A stretch of 64,000 bases of DNA, taken from NCBI GenBank assembly GCA_940337035.1, contig CALNHX010003288.1, positions 1-64,000 on the forward strand, given 5' to 3'. Below are positions 1 through 11,142 of this stretch, in pieces. The notes under the pieces were generated by a model. That model ran no database searches and was not told where the DNA came from. It saw only the letters and a program-made list of their open reading frames with translations. Each line of letters starts with the position of its first letter. The first letter of the stretch is position 1. The stretch comes from Agriotes lineatus (taxonomy: Eukaryota; Arthropoda; Insecta; Coleoptera; Elateridae). A program made the translations under genes and the position numbers.

Positions 1-2550
1 CAACTACTACAAATTTTACCGTCGTTTGAAATTGTTGGCTGTCATTGTATTTTTTCATGTTGTAGCTTATATGTGTTTGTTATTTATATACCACGAACAC
101 CATCAATTGCTGATCTTGAAATATTATGCGATTACTTTGTGCAAAACCACTTAGATAAAAAAAACATGTTAATCTTAGGGGATTTTAATATCCCTAATAT
201 TTACAATAAAAATGTTACAGATAATGTTAGTTCTCTACTATTAAGTTATGTCGATATTTTAAATTTATATCAAGCGAATTACATTTATAACTCAAACAAC
301 AAATTACTGGATCTTGTGTTAGCTAGTTTTATGTGTGCAGTTGAGCATGATACCAAGCCTTTGATAAAAGAAGATGCGCATCATCCAGCACTGACGATTT
401 CGTTTGATTTACAGATCAAAAATTGTAATAACTTCCCTGTTTCTTGCAAAAACAAACAATATAATTTCAAAAAAGCAAATTTTGTGCAATTGTTTGGTGC
501 ATTAAATTTAGTTGATTGGTCAGCATTGGATCAATGCGCCTCTGCCGATGACGCATGTAATATTTTCTATAACATGTTGTATAGTGTGTTTGATGAATAT
601 GTACCATATTTTAAAAACAAAGGTAGTAAATGTAATTACCCGAAGTGGTTTACGCAAGAAATTATAAATAACATTAAAATTAAGTATTCGTTTTATAAGA
701 AATATAGGAAATATCACTCTAACCAAGATTTGATAGAGTTTAGGAGGCTGCGCGCACTGATAAAGGTACAAGTCAAAACGGCTTATGGGCAATACCTATC
801 TGAGATAGAAGACTCAATTAATTATGATAACAAAAAATTTTGGGCATTTGTTCAATCCAAAAAAGGTACTTCAAGAATACCCGGAAAACTAAGTAAAGAT
901 GAAATGCTCTTTGATAATCCGAATGACATAGTTAATGCCTTTGCTGAACATTTCAGTAGCGTTTATCAGGATTCCAGTCCTCTCGACTTTGACAATCCCA
1001 TTTCTGTTAGCAATTTTCCTATATTAAATATTAAGTCAATTTCCGAAGAAGATATAGTCCTTGCTTTTCGCAAACTCAAAAATAAACCAACTTCTGGCGT
1101 TGATCAAGTCCCTAGTTATGTGCTTAAAGGCTGTAGTGATGCACTTATTCACCCATTACACGTTATTTTCAATCTCTGCTTGAAAACCTCAACCTTTCCA
1201 TCACGTTGGAAAATTGCTAAAGTGTGTCCCATATTCAAAAGCGGTGACCCAGCAGACATAACCAACTATAGACCCATAGCCATACTATCAAACTTCTCTA
1301 AACTATTCGAAACAATCTTGTGTAACCAAGTATACAAACAAATTGCAAATTTTATTTCTCCACACCAGCACGGGTTTGTTGAGAAACGCTCGACCCTTAC
1401 TAATCTATGCTGCTTCACTCAATTTGTTTCTGAAGTTGTCGATAATCAAGGCCAAGTAGACGTCATCTACACTGACTTTTCCAAGGCCTTTGATCGAATA
1501 GATCATGGCATACTATTGCAACAATTAAAAACGTATGGCTTCAGCGATTCATTAATTCTGCTGCTTACATCTTACCTTCAAGATCGAACCCAATATGTCA
1601 CGTATAATGGATTCATATCTCGCAGTTTTTCTCCTATATCTGGTGTACCCCAAGGTTCGAATCTAGGTCCACTCCTATTCTTATTGTTTATCAATGATTT
1701 ATGTGATAATATCCATTGTGAAGTTTTGATGTATGCAGATGACGTAAAACTTTTTACTTCCATTGAATCTTTAAATGACTGTGTTAAACTTCAATCCGAT
1801 TTGAATAAAATCTCTGAATGGTGTGGCACTCACAAACTAAACTTGAATATCTCTAAGTGCAAAGTAATTACTTTTTCGAGAAAACTAAATCTAGTGTTGT
1901 ATAATTATACTATCAGTAATCAATTACTTGTTCGCTGTAATGAAACCAAAGATCTTGGTGTTACTTTTGATAAGGACCTATCGTTTGGTAAACATATATT
2001 GAACATAAGTTCTTCTGCGAGTAAAATGCTTGGATTTATAATGCGTAACGGTAGAGAATTTTCAAATATTAAAACTTTGAAAACACTGTACTGTACCCTA
2101 GTCAGAAGTCGACTTGAATATTGTGCTCTGGTTTGGTTGCCATATTATGAATGTCACAAGAAGGAAATTGAAGGTGTACAAAGGAAATTTTTAAAATATG
2201 TCTGGTTTAAAACACATGCTGTGTATCCCGAGCGAGGGATTTCCAATGACTTACTCTGTAATACTTTTGAAATACCATCTCTTGAACATAGACGTAGAAT
2301 AATAGGATTGACTGTATTATATAAATTAATTCACAATATGCTTGATTGTTCCTATATACTGGCTAAACTAAATTTCTATACCCCCAGAATAGATACTAGA
2401 AATAATTACACTTTTTACGTTCAGTTTGCTAAAACAAATTTACTAAAAAAGTCACCCGTTGTAATTATATGCTCTATGTATAATGAAATATGTAAGAACT
2501 GTGACATATTTAATTGTAGCCTGTCGTCATTACTGCGTGCTTTAAATTAG
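1..2550 (+). CDS. LINE ORF2: endonuclease (C-terminal part) and reverse transcriptase
   Basis: The frame is open from base 1, so the protein starts outside the window; the first in-window start-like codon (GTG at 73) is not a real start. The APE-type endonuclease would nick the target, and the reverse transcriptase would copy element RNA at the nick. Visible in order: GDFN of the endonuclease, its last motif around DAHHPAL, then reverse transcriptase motifs SGVDQVP, NYRPIAILSNFSKLFE, DFSKAFDRIDH, SGVPQGSNLGPLLF and the catalytic MYADD, then LNISKCKVITF and DLGV. A conserved tail after the polymerase contains LEYCALVW and VQRKFLKY. The frame ends with TAG at 2548-2550. No frameshift or internal stop is present, unlike every other LINE in the window. 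Confidence 0.93.
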   Translation, partial: QLLQILPSFEIVGCHCIFSCCSLYVFVIYIPRTPSIADLEILCDYFVQNHLDKKNMLILGDFNIPNIYNKNVTDNVSSLLLSYVDILNLYQANYIYNSNNKLLDLVLASFMCAVEHDTKPLIKEDAHHPALTISFDLQIKNCNNFPVSCKNKQYNFKKANFVQLFGALNLVDWSALDQCASADDACNIFYNMLYSVFDEYVPYFKNKGSKCNYPKWFTQEIINNIKIKYSFYKKYRKYHSNQDLIEFRRLRALIKVQVKTAYGQYLSEIEDSINYDNKKFWAFVQSKKGTSRIPGKLSKDEMLFDNPNDIVNAFAEHFSSVYQDSSPLDFDNPISVSNFPILNIKSISEEDIVLAFRKLKNKPTSGVDQVPSYVLKGCSDALIHPLHVIFNLCLKTSTFPSRWKIAKVCPIFKSGDPADITNYRPIAILSNFSKLFETILCNQVYKQIANFISPHQHGFVEKRSTLTNLCCFTQFVSEVVDNQGQVDVIYTDFSKAFDRIDHGILLQQLKTYGFSDSLILLLTSYLQDRTQYVTYNGFISRSFSPISGVPQGSNLGPLLFLLFINDLCDNIHCEVLMYADDVKLFTSIESLNDCVKLQSDLNKISEWCGTHKLNLNISKCKVITFSRKLNLVLYNYTISNQLLVRCNETKDLGVTFDKDLSFGKHILNISSSASKMLGFIMRNGREFSNIKTLKTLYCTLVRSRLEYCALVWLPYYECHKKEIEGVQRKFLKYVWFKTHAVYPERGISNDLLCNTFEIPSLEHRRRIIGLTVLYKLIHNMLDCSYILAKLNFYTPRIDTRNNYTFYVQFAKTNLLKKSPVVIICSMYNEICKNCDIFNCSLSSLLRALN

Positions 2551-2756
2551 ACATTAGTACTTATAAGAGTTGCTAGGTTAATCATTTCGTGTTAACAGTT
2601 GGTACATATTTTGTTATTTAGTATTTTGTATTATAATATCTTGTTATATGTATTTAGTATTTTATTATATGTATATATTATATTGTATCGCCCATATAAA
2701 TTTACATTTTTTTCTCTCTTGTCCTGTAATTGGCATTCAGCTGTTGGACAATAAAC

Positions 2757-2757
<1 letters not shown>

Positions 2758-2796
<39 letters not shown>
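2758..2796 (+). repeat. (ATT)n microsatellite, 3' tail of the LINE
   Basis: About 13 uninterrupted ATT units directly after AATAAACC. The position marks the integration end of the LINE. Confidence 0.95.
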
Positions 2797-2798
<2 letters not shown>

Positions 2799-3375
2799 AT
2801 TTATTATATTACTGCATTTAAATTTTTTGTGCGATGAAACATTTTACAATTTTACTTGTCCTAACCAAATGCGTACTCACCGGTGCTTAATGGTAATTCA
2901 CAGCTTACAATTTTTAATCACTTTCGATGGCCCTATACGGAATGCGTCGTTTTCAACTGTGAGTTCTGATTCAGTCACTCGTATCAGCTTAATAAAAATT
3001 ACGATAAAGAAATTCCGCAGACAGTTTGATCTAAATCGAACCTTGAAAAATTGTGTCAAAGGAAGCTTTTAGAATGACCCACAAGTTCTCGCTGCCCAAC
3101 AATATGTTTTCCACATCGTCTAATTTATACTACATAGCTAGACCTCTAAACGCAAACGCTATTAAGTTATAACTAGCAACCAGTGAGACAAATGTCTCAT
3201 TTAATAAAGCAAAAAAGAAAGTTTTTCAAATAGAACGCGTTTTCGAGAAATCACGTGATTTCTCAAAAACCGGAATTGTCACGTGATTGAAATTCGGTTT
3301 CTGACCTGACATGACCATTCCAAACATCTAACTTCCATAACTTTTTTCTCTATCTCTTACGGTTTGGCTGCTGAA
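2797..3375. other. No recognisable gene
   Basis: AT-rich DNA. A short open frame at 2827-3072 has no domain resemblance and no supporting context. Confidence 0.5.
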
Positions 3376-3433
3376 ACAGCGTTCCGGACACACAAAACAG
3401 CGTTCCGGACACACAAAACAGCGTCCCAGACAA
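3376..3433. repeat. Short tandem repeat, ~22-bp unit, ~2.6 copies
   Basis: The unit ACAGCGTTCCGGACACACAA occurs twice, followed by a partial diverged copy (ACAGCGTCCCAGACA). Confidence 0.85.
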
Positions 3434-3443
3434 GTCTATTATA

Positions 3444-4431
3444 TACAGGGTAAGGCACATAAAGTGTTACAGAGCAATAGCACTCAAACTATTGATCATA
3501 TCCAAAAATGTTTCAGACAAAAGTTTCAGTGTTCGAGAAGGCCGTCATACTGGACCACCCTATTTTTTATCGGTGGAGGCGCTGAAGCTACGTCAAGGTC
3601 AACTCCAGATTTTTAAATAGAACTATGTATTTTTTTTTCGATGACATTATTACCGATTTTAAGATAAATTCAGCTACCTGAAACACAAGGTCATTCTAGT
3701 TAGCAAAGTATGAAGATAGTCAAAAAATCGAAAAATATCGGAATAATCACTTTCAAAGGATCCACTAACCTTGGTTTGGTTCTACAGAAGATGCTCGAAG
3801 TGATGACCCTCGACTTGTAAGCACTTGTTAATTCGCTGATGAAAAGACCGTCTAGCTTCAGCTAACATTTCAGGTGTAATTTCGGTACATGCTCGTCGTA
3901 TTCTGTCTTTCATGTCGTCAGGCATGGTAGGTGGTACCGCCATTACGCGATCTTTGACAAACCCCCATAAAAAGTAATCTGCTGATGTTAGATCTGGCGA
4001 TCGAAGTGGCCAAGCTACAGGACCGCCTCGTCCTATCCACTTTTCGCCAAAAATCTCATTCATCACTTGTCTTAAACACAGAGCATAATGGGGTGGTGCA
4101 CCGTCGTGTTGACTCGTGTTTGTTGCACTGTTGCATTTTTCGATTTTTCGACTATTTTCATACTTTGCGTGATTAGAATGACCTTGTGTTTCAGGTCGCT
4201 GAATTTGTCTTCAAATCGGTAATAATGTAATCGAAAAAAAAATACATGGTTCCATTTAAAAAAAGTAGAGTTGACCTTGACGTAGTTTCAGCGCCTCCAC
4301 CGATAAAAAAAATAGGGTGGTCCAGTAGGACGGCCTTCTCGAACACTGAAACTTTTGTCTGAAACATTTTTGGATGTGATCAATAGTTTGAGTGCTATTG
4401 CTCTGTAACACTTTATGTGCCTCACCCTGTA
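3444..4431 (-). mobile_element. Tc1/mariner-superfamily element with ~300-bp inverted repeats
   Basis: Begins TACAGGGTAAGGCACATAAA and ends with its inverted counterpart (TGTGCCTCACCCTGTA), flanked by TA at 3442-3443 and 4432-4433, the IS630/Tc1/mariner target duplication. The arms pair with few mismatches from 3444 to about 3745 and from about 4135 to 4431. Between them is only the C-terminal third of a transposase. The structure suggests an internal deletion or arm extension that left a non-autonomous foldback. Confidence 0.88.
3782..4120 (-). pseudogene. IS630/Tc1-mariner transposase, C-terminal fragment
   Basis: The frame is clean through a QHDGAPPHYALCLRQ motif (second catalytic Asp) and a WIGRGGPVAWPLRSPDLTSA motif (third catalytic Asp, followed by DYFLWGFVKD), to a stop near 3782. 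I count 36 residues between the two aspartates. The first Asp and the N-terminal DNA-binding domains are missing; the frame runs upstream into inverted-repeat sequence. The RGGP(V/I)AWP signature is that of insect transposases that usually carry an N-terminal DUF4817 helix-turn-helix. It cannot be catalytic alone. Confidence 0.87.
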
Positions 4432-4439
4432 TATGGATT

Positions 4440-5390
4440 CTAAATGAAATGTTAGTACTAAATCGATTATTGCCACAGACAGTTCTGTTTCTTGAAGTCA
4501 GAATAGTCGTATTCTACGGTTACTTCATTCCATCCTCATAAAATTGTAAAGGGAAATTAATCTTTTTCTGTACGCAATGAACTCCAGACCCCAATTTTAA
4601 CTCATTTTAGGCAGTGAATTTGGGAAGCAATAAAGCTTAATATCTTTGGCACCTGCGACAGAGACTCTTATTAGCAAATCATTGCTTACCTTAAAGTGCT
4701 AAAGTTCAGCATTACAGAATTCGGTACAACCTCTAGCCACTCTAGCTCCGTCTGCCTTTATAGTGAATTTATAGTATCGACACAATATGGTGACAAAAAC
4801 GCAATATGTAGAAGATACTTTATCGTTCCTCGGAATAACATGGCATTATATGAAAGAACAAAACATGTATAATATAAAGAATTTTTAACAGTATATTTGA
4901 TGTGATAAAAGTTTGTTTTAAAATAAATTTTAAAAATCTACAAAAATAGTTTTCATTCCCTGTAATTTCAGTTAACATACAGCTTTCCTAGGCTGAAATT
5001 AGATCCGCATTCCAACGTCTGGCAGGATCAGCGGATTTCGTGGGGTATAAGATAAAGACGGAGAAGGTTAGTTGAGTTCAAGCTGCAGCATTTTTTCTCA
5101 TTTTTACCCTTCCCCATTTACGAGCGGCAATCAGTCTCCGTCGTGGCTTTTATTTGTTTTTGTTTTTCGATAGTACTTGAAGTTCATGCGTACTAGGGAT
5201 TCTTGTTTAATAAATTGATCGTTTAAATTCCATGTTGCCGCTGCAACTTGCTTCTCATTCTTCTGGGCGTTTAATTCAGTAAACCTCTAATAAACGGAGT
5301 TCAAAAAAAGCAGCTTAGTTGGAGCGGCTACATATTTTTCTAAAACAGAAAGGGATTCGTTTATTGTTTGGCCAGTTTACGTAAAGCTAA
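4440..5390. other. No recognisable gene
   Basis: Unremarkable AT-rich sequence; no repeat partner seen inside the window. Confidence 0.45.
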
Positions 5391-5393
5391 ATA

Positions 5394-5687
5394 ATGGACA
5401 GCAAAACGCCTTCTTATTTAATACTTGTGTTATCTATGTTCGTGTTCATTTTTTTGGCCTTACCCTTTTATAAAATTGACGGTTTGGAAATTAGTTTTAT
5501 GATAATTATGTTAGTACAAAACGTTGGTATCTCTCTAAGTTTATTTAAATCAAATCTGAAGATGATAAGCAAATTAAATTTTTTCTCAAAATATTTGTTT
5601 TATTTTTATCACCTTATTTACTCACTGTATCTGCTATTCTACATTCCTATACTTAACTTTTCAGCTATAATTTACCAAGGGCAGTGA
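5394..5687 (+). CDS. Possible small hydrophobic membrane protein (97 aa)
   Basis: I do not recognise this frame. ATG at 5394 in an A-rich context opens a 97-residue protein, strongly hydrophobic from about residue 8 to 45 and again from 60 to 92, as two to three membrane segments would be. Leu/Ile/Phe-rich chance frames are common in AT-rich DNA, and no splice sites, neighbour or paralogue supports it. Treat it as a weak candidate. Confidence 0.2.
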   Translation: MDSKTPSYLILVLSMFVFIFLALPFYKIDGLEISFMIIMLVQNVGISLSLFKSNLKMISKLNFFSKYLFYFYHLIYSLYLLFYIPILNFSAIIYQGQ

Positions 5688-5929
5688 TAATTACCCACAA
5701 TAATTTTGACAAATAACAACCCGAAACTGCATCTGTAGTTATTCCTTAAAGGCAACGCACTTGAGGCATATTATTTTTCAAAATTATAAGGATTTATCAC
5801 TGGCCGCTGTAAATTTGGAAAGATAAATTTTTAAATAAATTAATAATTGTTGTCGAAGCGAGAAGCTATTTTTCTGAAAAATGTATTTGGCACTTCATTA
5901 TTAGTAGCTTCAGCGTACTTATGCGAACG

Positions 5930-6190
5930 TTTTGTCCGTCCGTCCGTCCGTCCGTCCGTCCGTCTGTCTGTCTGTCTGTCTGGATCGCCTGTAACTTTCG
6001 AACGGCTACAGATATCGAAATTTTGAAAGGGGGCAAAGTTGTTGCTAAGGTCCCGAGCACCTTCATGCGCTATTTGGTTTTGGCGAAAGGTGGCGATTTT
6101 CCACTTTGCAAAATTTCCAAGCATTGTAGCACAGTGGCGGCTTGTCCACTTGGCGCCATCTACAGAAGTTCGGTGGTCACGTTTTGAACT
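5930..6190. repeat. (GTCC)n(GTCT)n microsatellite with an attached repeat body
   Basis: About six GTCC units run into about five GTCT units (5936-5981), followed by GGATCGCCTGTAACTTTCGA. A tetranucleotide run abutting a defined sequence is typical of a dispersed repeat with a variable microsatellite; a related GACA run lies at 16662-16697. Open frames across it on either strand are low-complexity artefacts. Confidence 0.7.
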
Positions 6191-6199
6191 ACACATTCT

Positions 6200-6890
6200 G
6201 AAGCTACTCTTTAGATCTGTAGTTGAGCAGTTTATTCAGTTATCACGGGATACTACTGAATTTTAATTAGGTAGTCTCCATGGTGATTGAAAATCTCCCT
6301 GGGGTAGTTTTTACTTCAAGTATGATCTGATTTGTCAAACTGACTCACGTGATCGAAAATAATCAAACTGTATTGGCCCGTAATATATGTAAAAACATTC
6401 TAGATAATCCTTTCAAAATTGCAGAGTTGAGAATATAGTGACGTTATTCGCGTTTGAATTACTAGCTGATTTAAGCCGGATACATTTATCCTTTTTTTTC
6501 GGAGGAGAAATCTTAAGACACCAATACGTATTGGCGTGCAGGATTCTTACCTGCTAAAACTCCCCCATTTTGCCACGTATAAGGCACCCGGAAAAGTTGT
6601 GTCTGTGCATCTGGCGGTCAGGTAACTCAATTTCAACTATCAGTAGCTTCCATACTTTCTTTGGTTTCTTTTGCTAAAGGCCCTGCAGTCTACCTTCTGC
6701 CTCATTGTGTCAATTATGTTAAGTACGGTTAAATTCATTCTAAGTTTTATGTATAATTGTGACCGCTCTCTGTGCCACTTATCACAAGTCATCACCGTTT
6801 TCTCCGCTTATCAATTTGACCGCAGTATATGCAATTTTCTGTTTCTGATTAACCGATTCGATAGGTATATGTTTTAAATGACCCGTAGTC
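6200..6890. other. No recognisable gene
   Basis: No domain-bearing frame and no clear inverted or tandem repeat noticed. Confidence 0.4.
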
Positions 6891-6897
6891 TTTTTAT

Positions 6898-7740
6898 TCA
6901 CTGTGCTACTTGCGTGTTATTTTCCCATCTCCCCTGCCATTCGGTCATGGTATCGGCTCTTGGCTGAGTGACTGCCTCTTTTTTCCTGCCCTTACCGTTT
7001 CTGGTCTTAGATGCATATGATCTCTCCTTAATTAAGAGATCAATTGGTGTAACTCCTGTGATAACATATAACACCTTTGCTGACGCCGTTCTGTATGCGC
7101 TAGCCACACGTAGAAGCATTTTCCTCTGAAGGCTCCTCATCATCTTCTTATACTTGTATCGCAGTATATCGTGCCATATAGGTGCCCCCATAAGTTATTG
7201 TGGATTGCACCACTCCATTTAGAATAGTTCTTTTATAACTACCCAATCCGCTAGTGTTAGGCATTATTTTAGTCAGAGCTGTCACCCGTCTTTCGGCCTT
7301 CTTTATGATTTGCTTTACATGTTCTCTAAAACTCATCTAGCCAAACCCCCAGTTACTTCACATGCTTGGCAGGTCTTATAATATACTCGCCCACTTTAAA
7401 GGCTATCTCCTCTCGTTTTGTTGATCCCTGGATAATTACCGCCTCTGTTTTATTAGTGGCCATTGTAAGGCCGTTATTTTTCTTCCATTTCTCAATGGCC
7501 TCTAGAGACTCGTTTACATCCTCCATCAGGTATTCCTCGTCGGTGGCCGTTACTGTCCGCATATGCTGTTGTAGCGCAGCCCTAGGAATTGGTAACCGTA
7601 ATACAGTATCATAGAGGACATTCCACAATGTTGGACCCAAAATAGAGCCCTGTAACACCCCTTGCGTCACATGCATCTTCACCTTGCCTTTGGCAATCAC
7701 TCATTTAGATATTCCCAAATGTAAGTGAGGAAAGTATCTA
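6898..7740 (-). pseudogene. R1-clade LINE reverse transcriptase relic
   Basis: Read on the minus strand, frames join in the order expected of an R1-like ORF2: VIAKGKVKMHVTQGVLQGSI with LGPTLWNVLYD, then the fingers/thumb region with NKTEAVI, then FREHVKQIIKKAE, and finally LQRKMLLRVASAYRTASAKV with a GVTPIDLL tail. At least two frameshifts are needed. The catalytic box is wrecked: the out-of-frame sequence reads AYADS instead of YADD. The C-terminal zinc-knuckle region is absent. Confidence 0.87.
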
Positions 7741-7889
7741 AATTTTAAAATTAATATTTTTATGCACAATTAACATTATCCAATAAGTTTTTAATACTAA
7801 ACGACGAGGAAAACTATTCTCTTTAATTTAGTGCCACTACAATTTTTTCCCATAAAAATTGTGAGCAGAAATATGCGTAACCGTGATAA

Positions 7890-8960
7890 ACCATGTAAAT
7901 TACTTATGTTCAGAGGTATGACCAACCACCCGGTATATGGACTTGTACCACCATTTCAGATCAAGTTTTATGGACGGCGAAATGCCATGATGCTTTTATA
8001 ATTTTAGTTATTACGTTGTAATGCTAAGAATTTCTGTCTTTCTAGGATTTGCAAGTAAACCCAGCTATATAGCACTGTTGGGCCTGCAGCTACTAATTTT
8101 CCGATTAGTTGGGCTACTTTCTCTATAGAAAGTTTGTCTTTAGACCATACTTTTAGAATATGTTCTAAAATAACAATATTTTTTCATTCGGGAAGGCATA
8201 GTAACATATGGGTAGAGTTAAAGATGAACCCTAAGTATGTACACTGTTGAGAAGGGACCAAAGAACTTTTCTCAATATTTATGATGAATCCTGAAGATTC
8301 AAGACACTTTTTAGTAAACTGCCATTTTGTCTGCGCCTCTCCTTTTGTTTTACTAATAATAATTAGATCGTCCAAATAAGCTACACAGCACATAAGATCC
8401 CTTTTGTTCTAAGGTACCTTAAAGGTGGTTTTAAAATTGTAGTGCCGTACAAAGCCCAAATGGGAGACAATTGAAAAGATAGCAGGTATTTAGAAACCTA
8501 AACATGACGTATTTTTTGTATCTTTTGTGTATGGGGATCTAAAAATATGCACCTTTGAGGTCCAAAGTCGTAAAGAAACAATTTTTATATATTAATTGTA
8601 GTACCGTTCTATAGGCTTCCATTTTAAAGTTAGGAGGATTTAGAAAACGGTTTAAACTTTTTAAATTCAAAATAAATCGAAAAGAACAATCACGCTTTGG
8701 TACAAGAAAAATGGGGGCAAAAACTGATTCAATTGTGAGCTAGTTTCTGAAATTGCCCCATTATTAATAAGTTTAGATAAAATTTTTTTTAAACGTGCTA
8801 AATTAAATTGGTTTAAGTTTGTTTTCGGTGCACGTAATTGCACTGGTGTTTTTACAAAATGTAGAAAGCCATTCTAATATAATTTTATTAGTAGTAATAT
8901 TTTCCCACTAATCTAAATAGTTAGATAAACAGCCAGCATATTTTTGGTGCACCTGAGTGA
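7890..8960 (-). pseudogene. DIRS-like (tyrosine-recombinase) retrotransposon RT/RNase H relic
   Basis: Many stops and frameshifts, but a consistent series of DIRS-type blocks appears on the minus strand: a WENITTN block near 8910, KKILSKLINNGAISE near 8760, FRFILNLKSLNRF near 8650, TTLDLKGAYF near 8560, NCLPFGL near 8450, the catalytic AYLDDLIII in a short clean frame (8184-8393), QCTYLGFIFNS, then KVAQLIGKLVAAGP and an RNase H-like start. YLDD and QCTYLGF are typical of DIRS/PAT-type elements rather than LINEs. The recombinase is not visible. Confidence 0.72.
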
Positions 8961-9006
8961 CTGATGATACTGTCGCTTCCGAGTAGAGTGAAGCTAGTTC
9001 GCCCCT

Positions 9007-9590
9007 CCACTTTTTATTTGATTCGCGGATTAGCGGTTTAATTCGCGGATTTATTCGCGGATTTCGCGGTTTAATTTTAATTGACCTAATTAAATTCGCG
9101 GTTTGATCTAATTAATTTCGCGGTTTGATCTAATTAATTTTCACATGTGCTACTGATTAAATTACGCATTAGCTTCCGATTAAATTACGCGCGGCCATTT
9201 TTAATTTGCTTCTGGAATTACGCGGCGTCCATTTTATTTTCTGGCGCGAATATTTGAATTTAAATTTTTTCAGATTTTTTTTCTAAGTTAAATTTTTTGA
9301 ATTTAAACTTCCCGAGGTGTCGGGCATCTTTGTTTTCTGCGTGCGCACTTCTAGCGGCTGTCGTTTTAATTTAAATTTTCGCGGAAATATTTGAATTTCA
9401 AATTGATAAGTCTGTCTCTCTATGGTACTCATGGGGGCTTTGGTTATCTCTCTTGCATTCACAGGATGGATGTTTATTTTAAAAAAATCTCTGGCGAACT
9501 TGGATTTGAACCCTCTACGTTTGCATACAGATTGGGCTCACATCGACCGATGCCGCTACACCACGGAGCGCTACGGGATTTAAAGAAGAT
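9007..9590 (+). repeat. TTCGCGG-family dispersed repeat, copy A (single arm)
   Basis: Starts CACTTTTTATTTGATTCGCG, with a cluster of TTCGCGG motifs to about 9130, then ATTAAATTACGC modules, CGGCCATTTTTAATTTGC and TATTTGAATTTAAA stretches. The same order occurs at 13560-13830 (direct) and 16090-16537 (inverted). The copy ends with a tRNA-like module read on the minus strand (about 9490-9578). Confidence 0.85.
9490..9578 (-). repeat. tRNA-like module (A-box/B-box) at the end of repeat copy A
   Basis: The minus strand reads TGGTGTAGCGGCATCGG, resembling a pol III A box, and 40-50 bases later AGGGTTCAAATCC, resembling a B box. It sits where a SINE head would, but a full cloverleaf is not obvious, so I call it tRNA-derived rather than a tRNA gene. 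Confidence 0.55.
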
Positions 9591-9660
9591 ACCTAGGCAC
9601 ATTTGGCCGTTTTGCCGTTTGTGCATCCATATTCACTAACGTTTCGCAAGACCTTGCAGC
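9590..9660 (+). repeat. Dispersed repeat fragment shared with 36878-36950
   Basis: TACCTAGGCACATTTGGCCG ... AACGTTTCGCAAGACCTTGC ... AGCTTGCAT aligns by eye with the segment at 36878-36950 (same motifs, same order). Confidence 0.6.
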
Positions 9661-11140
9661 TTGCATCATCAGAGTGAAAGTCGCACTAAGAACCGAAGGT
9701 CGGTGTGGAGCTATTTATAGTCCTTCGTGCCAGGTTCCAGAGATTGTATTTTAAAGCGAAAGAACCATGAAAGACTACATGAAAACAATAAATGCATCTG
9801 CATACCGTTTTGGAAGTACTGATGCCTTTAAAAATCTACTTTGTTGACTCCTAACGCCTCGCAGTCGTTGCTGCTCAACAAAATACTATCTTGTCCTTTA
9901 CGATGGGCAAACATAAGGAAACGTAAGTCGAGGATGAAGAGAAAGCACGGCTCACTCTCACATATATCGCGTAAAGAGGACCTCAGGGTTTTTTTCCATT
10001 TTTCCGAATATAGAACTAAACAACCTTAGCTTATGATAATAATTCAACAAATACTATAGATACATAAATTAAAATTACAACCAGGAAACTATTACCCGAG
10101 TGACGAACATGCAGATTTAAGGAACATGTCTCTTGTAAATTAGAGTGATATGGTCCAATAGCGTGGCTATGCGGGGTAAACAGGCTTTATTTATACGACT
10201 ACCTCTTCAATACAGGCTCGCAGCTTAGTAATATATGTCGTAAACAGCCAAAGAGTTCTTCACACCATAACCGAATTCCGTAGCACGTAACCAACAAACG
10301 CAGAAGAATCAGGGTAGATCACCACTCAAGCGGCATTTCGTCTACGCCTCCCTTGGTGTTGGCCATAAGCGAATAAATATAAAATCCGCACTTTGGCTTT
10401 CCTCGTCGCGTCGCTCCTTCGCATGGAACCGCACACTAAGCTTAACTGATTACCACTCCGAAATTTTCCACCAAGGGATACAAACGGATAGCGAAGTAGT
10501 TATGGGACGTTAATTAGTTTGACGGAATATTCCGGCTGAACAAGTTTGCAGCGCCTTTGAAAACCACCTGACAATTACAACTTTATCTTAATTAAATTTG
10601 CGAATTACTATCCTTGAATATTCATCAGTTCGGTTCTCACGTTTAAACGGCGCTAATAGTTCTTTTCAATGGAGTGCGGGCTCAGTGCGTGACTAAATTA
10701 TCGTATACTCAATCAGCAAGTGGTTGTTCAAGTGACGCGTAGGTATTTGAGAAACTAGAAATTGCCAAGGGTGCGGGTACAATTAATTTCTATTGGTTTA
10801 TATTATCTTCGGGGACCTCCTTTGATCTCCTGCAACGACTCCTAGGCCATATTATTAAGGGGCGCCGCAAATCCTTGCTTTACATTTCCTCTGCTTTACA
10901 CTTATAACGCTTCCTATTGTTCATATGAGCATATACGTATGTATGTGCCACATTTATTACATGGAGATTATGACATATTCACTTTCTAATAAGTATCAGT
11001 CAGTATAAAAACTTGCTAAAATCGTATGCATAAGCGAAGTTAAATTTCCAATTACAATTTAATATATGACAGTATTAGTAAAAAGCTTCTATTGAAGCCA
11101 TAGAAAGCCTCAAACCGTAATATTGTAATTAGTATTTATT
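9660..11140. other. No recognisable gene
   Basis: Slightly higher GC than its surroundings; may be unique host sequence. No coding frame with a domain. Confidence 0.4.
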
Positions 11141-11142
11141 TA

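Larger units (their letters stand above)
1..2796 (+). mobile_element. Non-LTR retrotransposon (LINE), 5'-truncated by window edge
   Basis: The 3' part of a LINE of the CR1/Jockey group. One long frame covers the end of an endonuclease domain and a whole reverse transcriptase. It is followed by a ~200-bp 3' UTR, an AATAAA at 2750-2755 and a terminal (ATT)n tail. A simple-repeat tail instead of poly-A argues against a typical Jockey element and fits CR1-, I- or Rex1-like clades; I cannot fix the clade by eye. The lack of any stop or frameshift in ORF2 suggests a young insertion. The 5' half (ORF1, start of the endonuclease) lies outside the window. Confidence 0.93.

Noticed and set aside
520..792. 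90-residue minus-strand frame inside the LINE
   Set aside because: Shadow of the intact ORF2 on the other strand.
5840..6266. Several overlapping open frames around the GTCC/GTCT run
   Set aside because: Frames exist on both strands and repeat short dipeptides; caused by the microsatellite.
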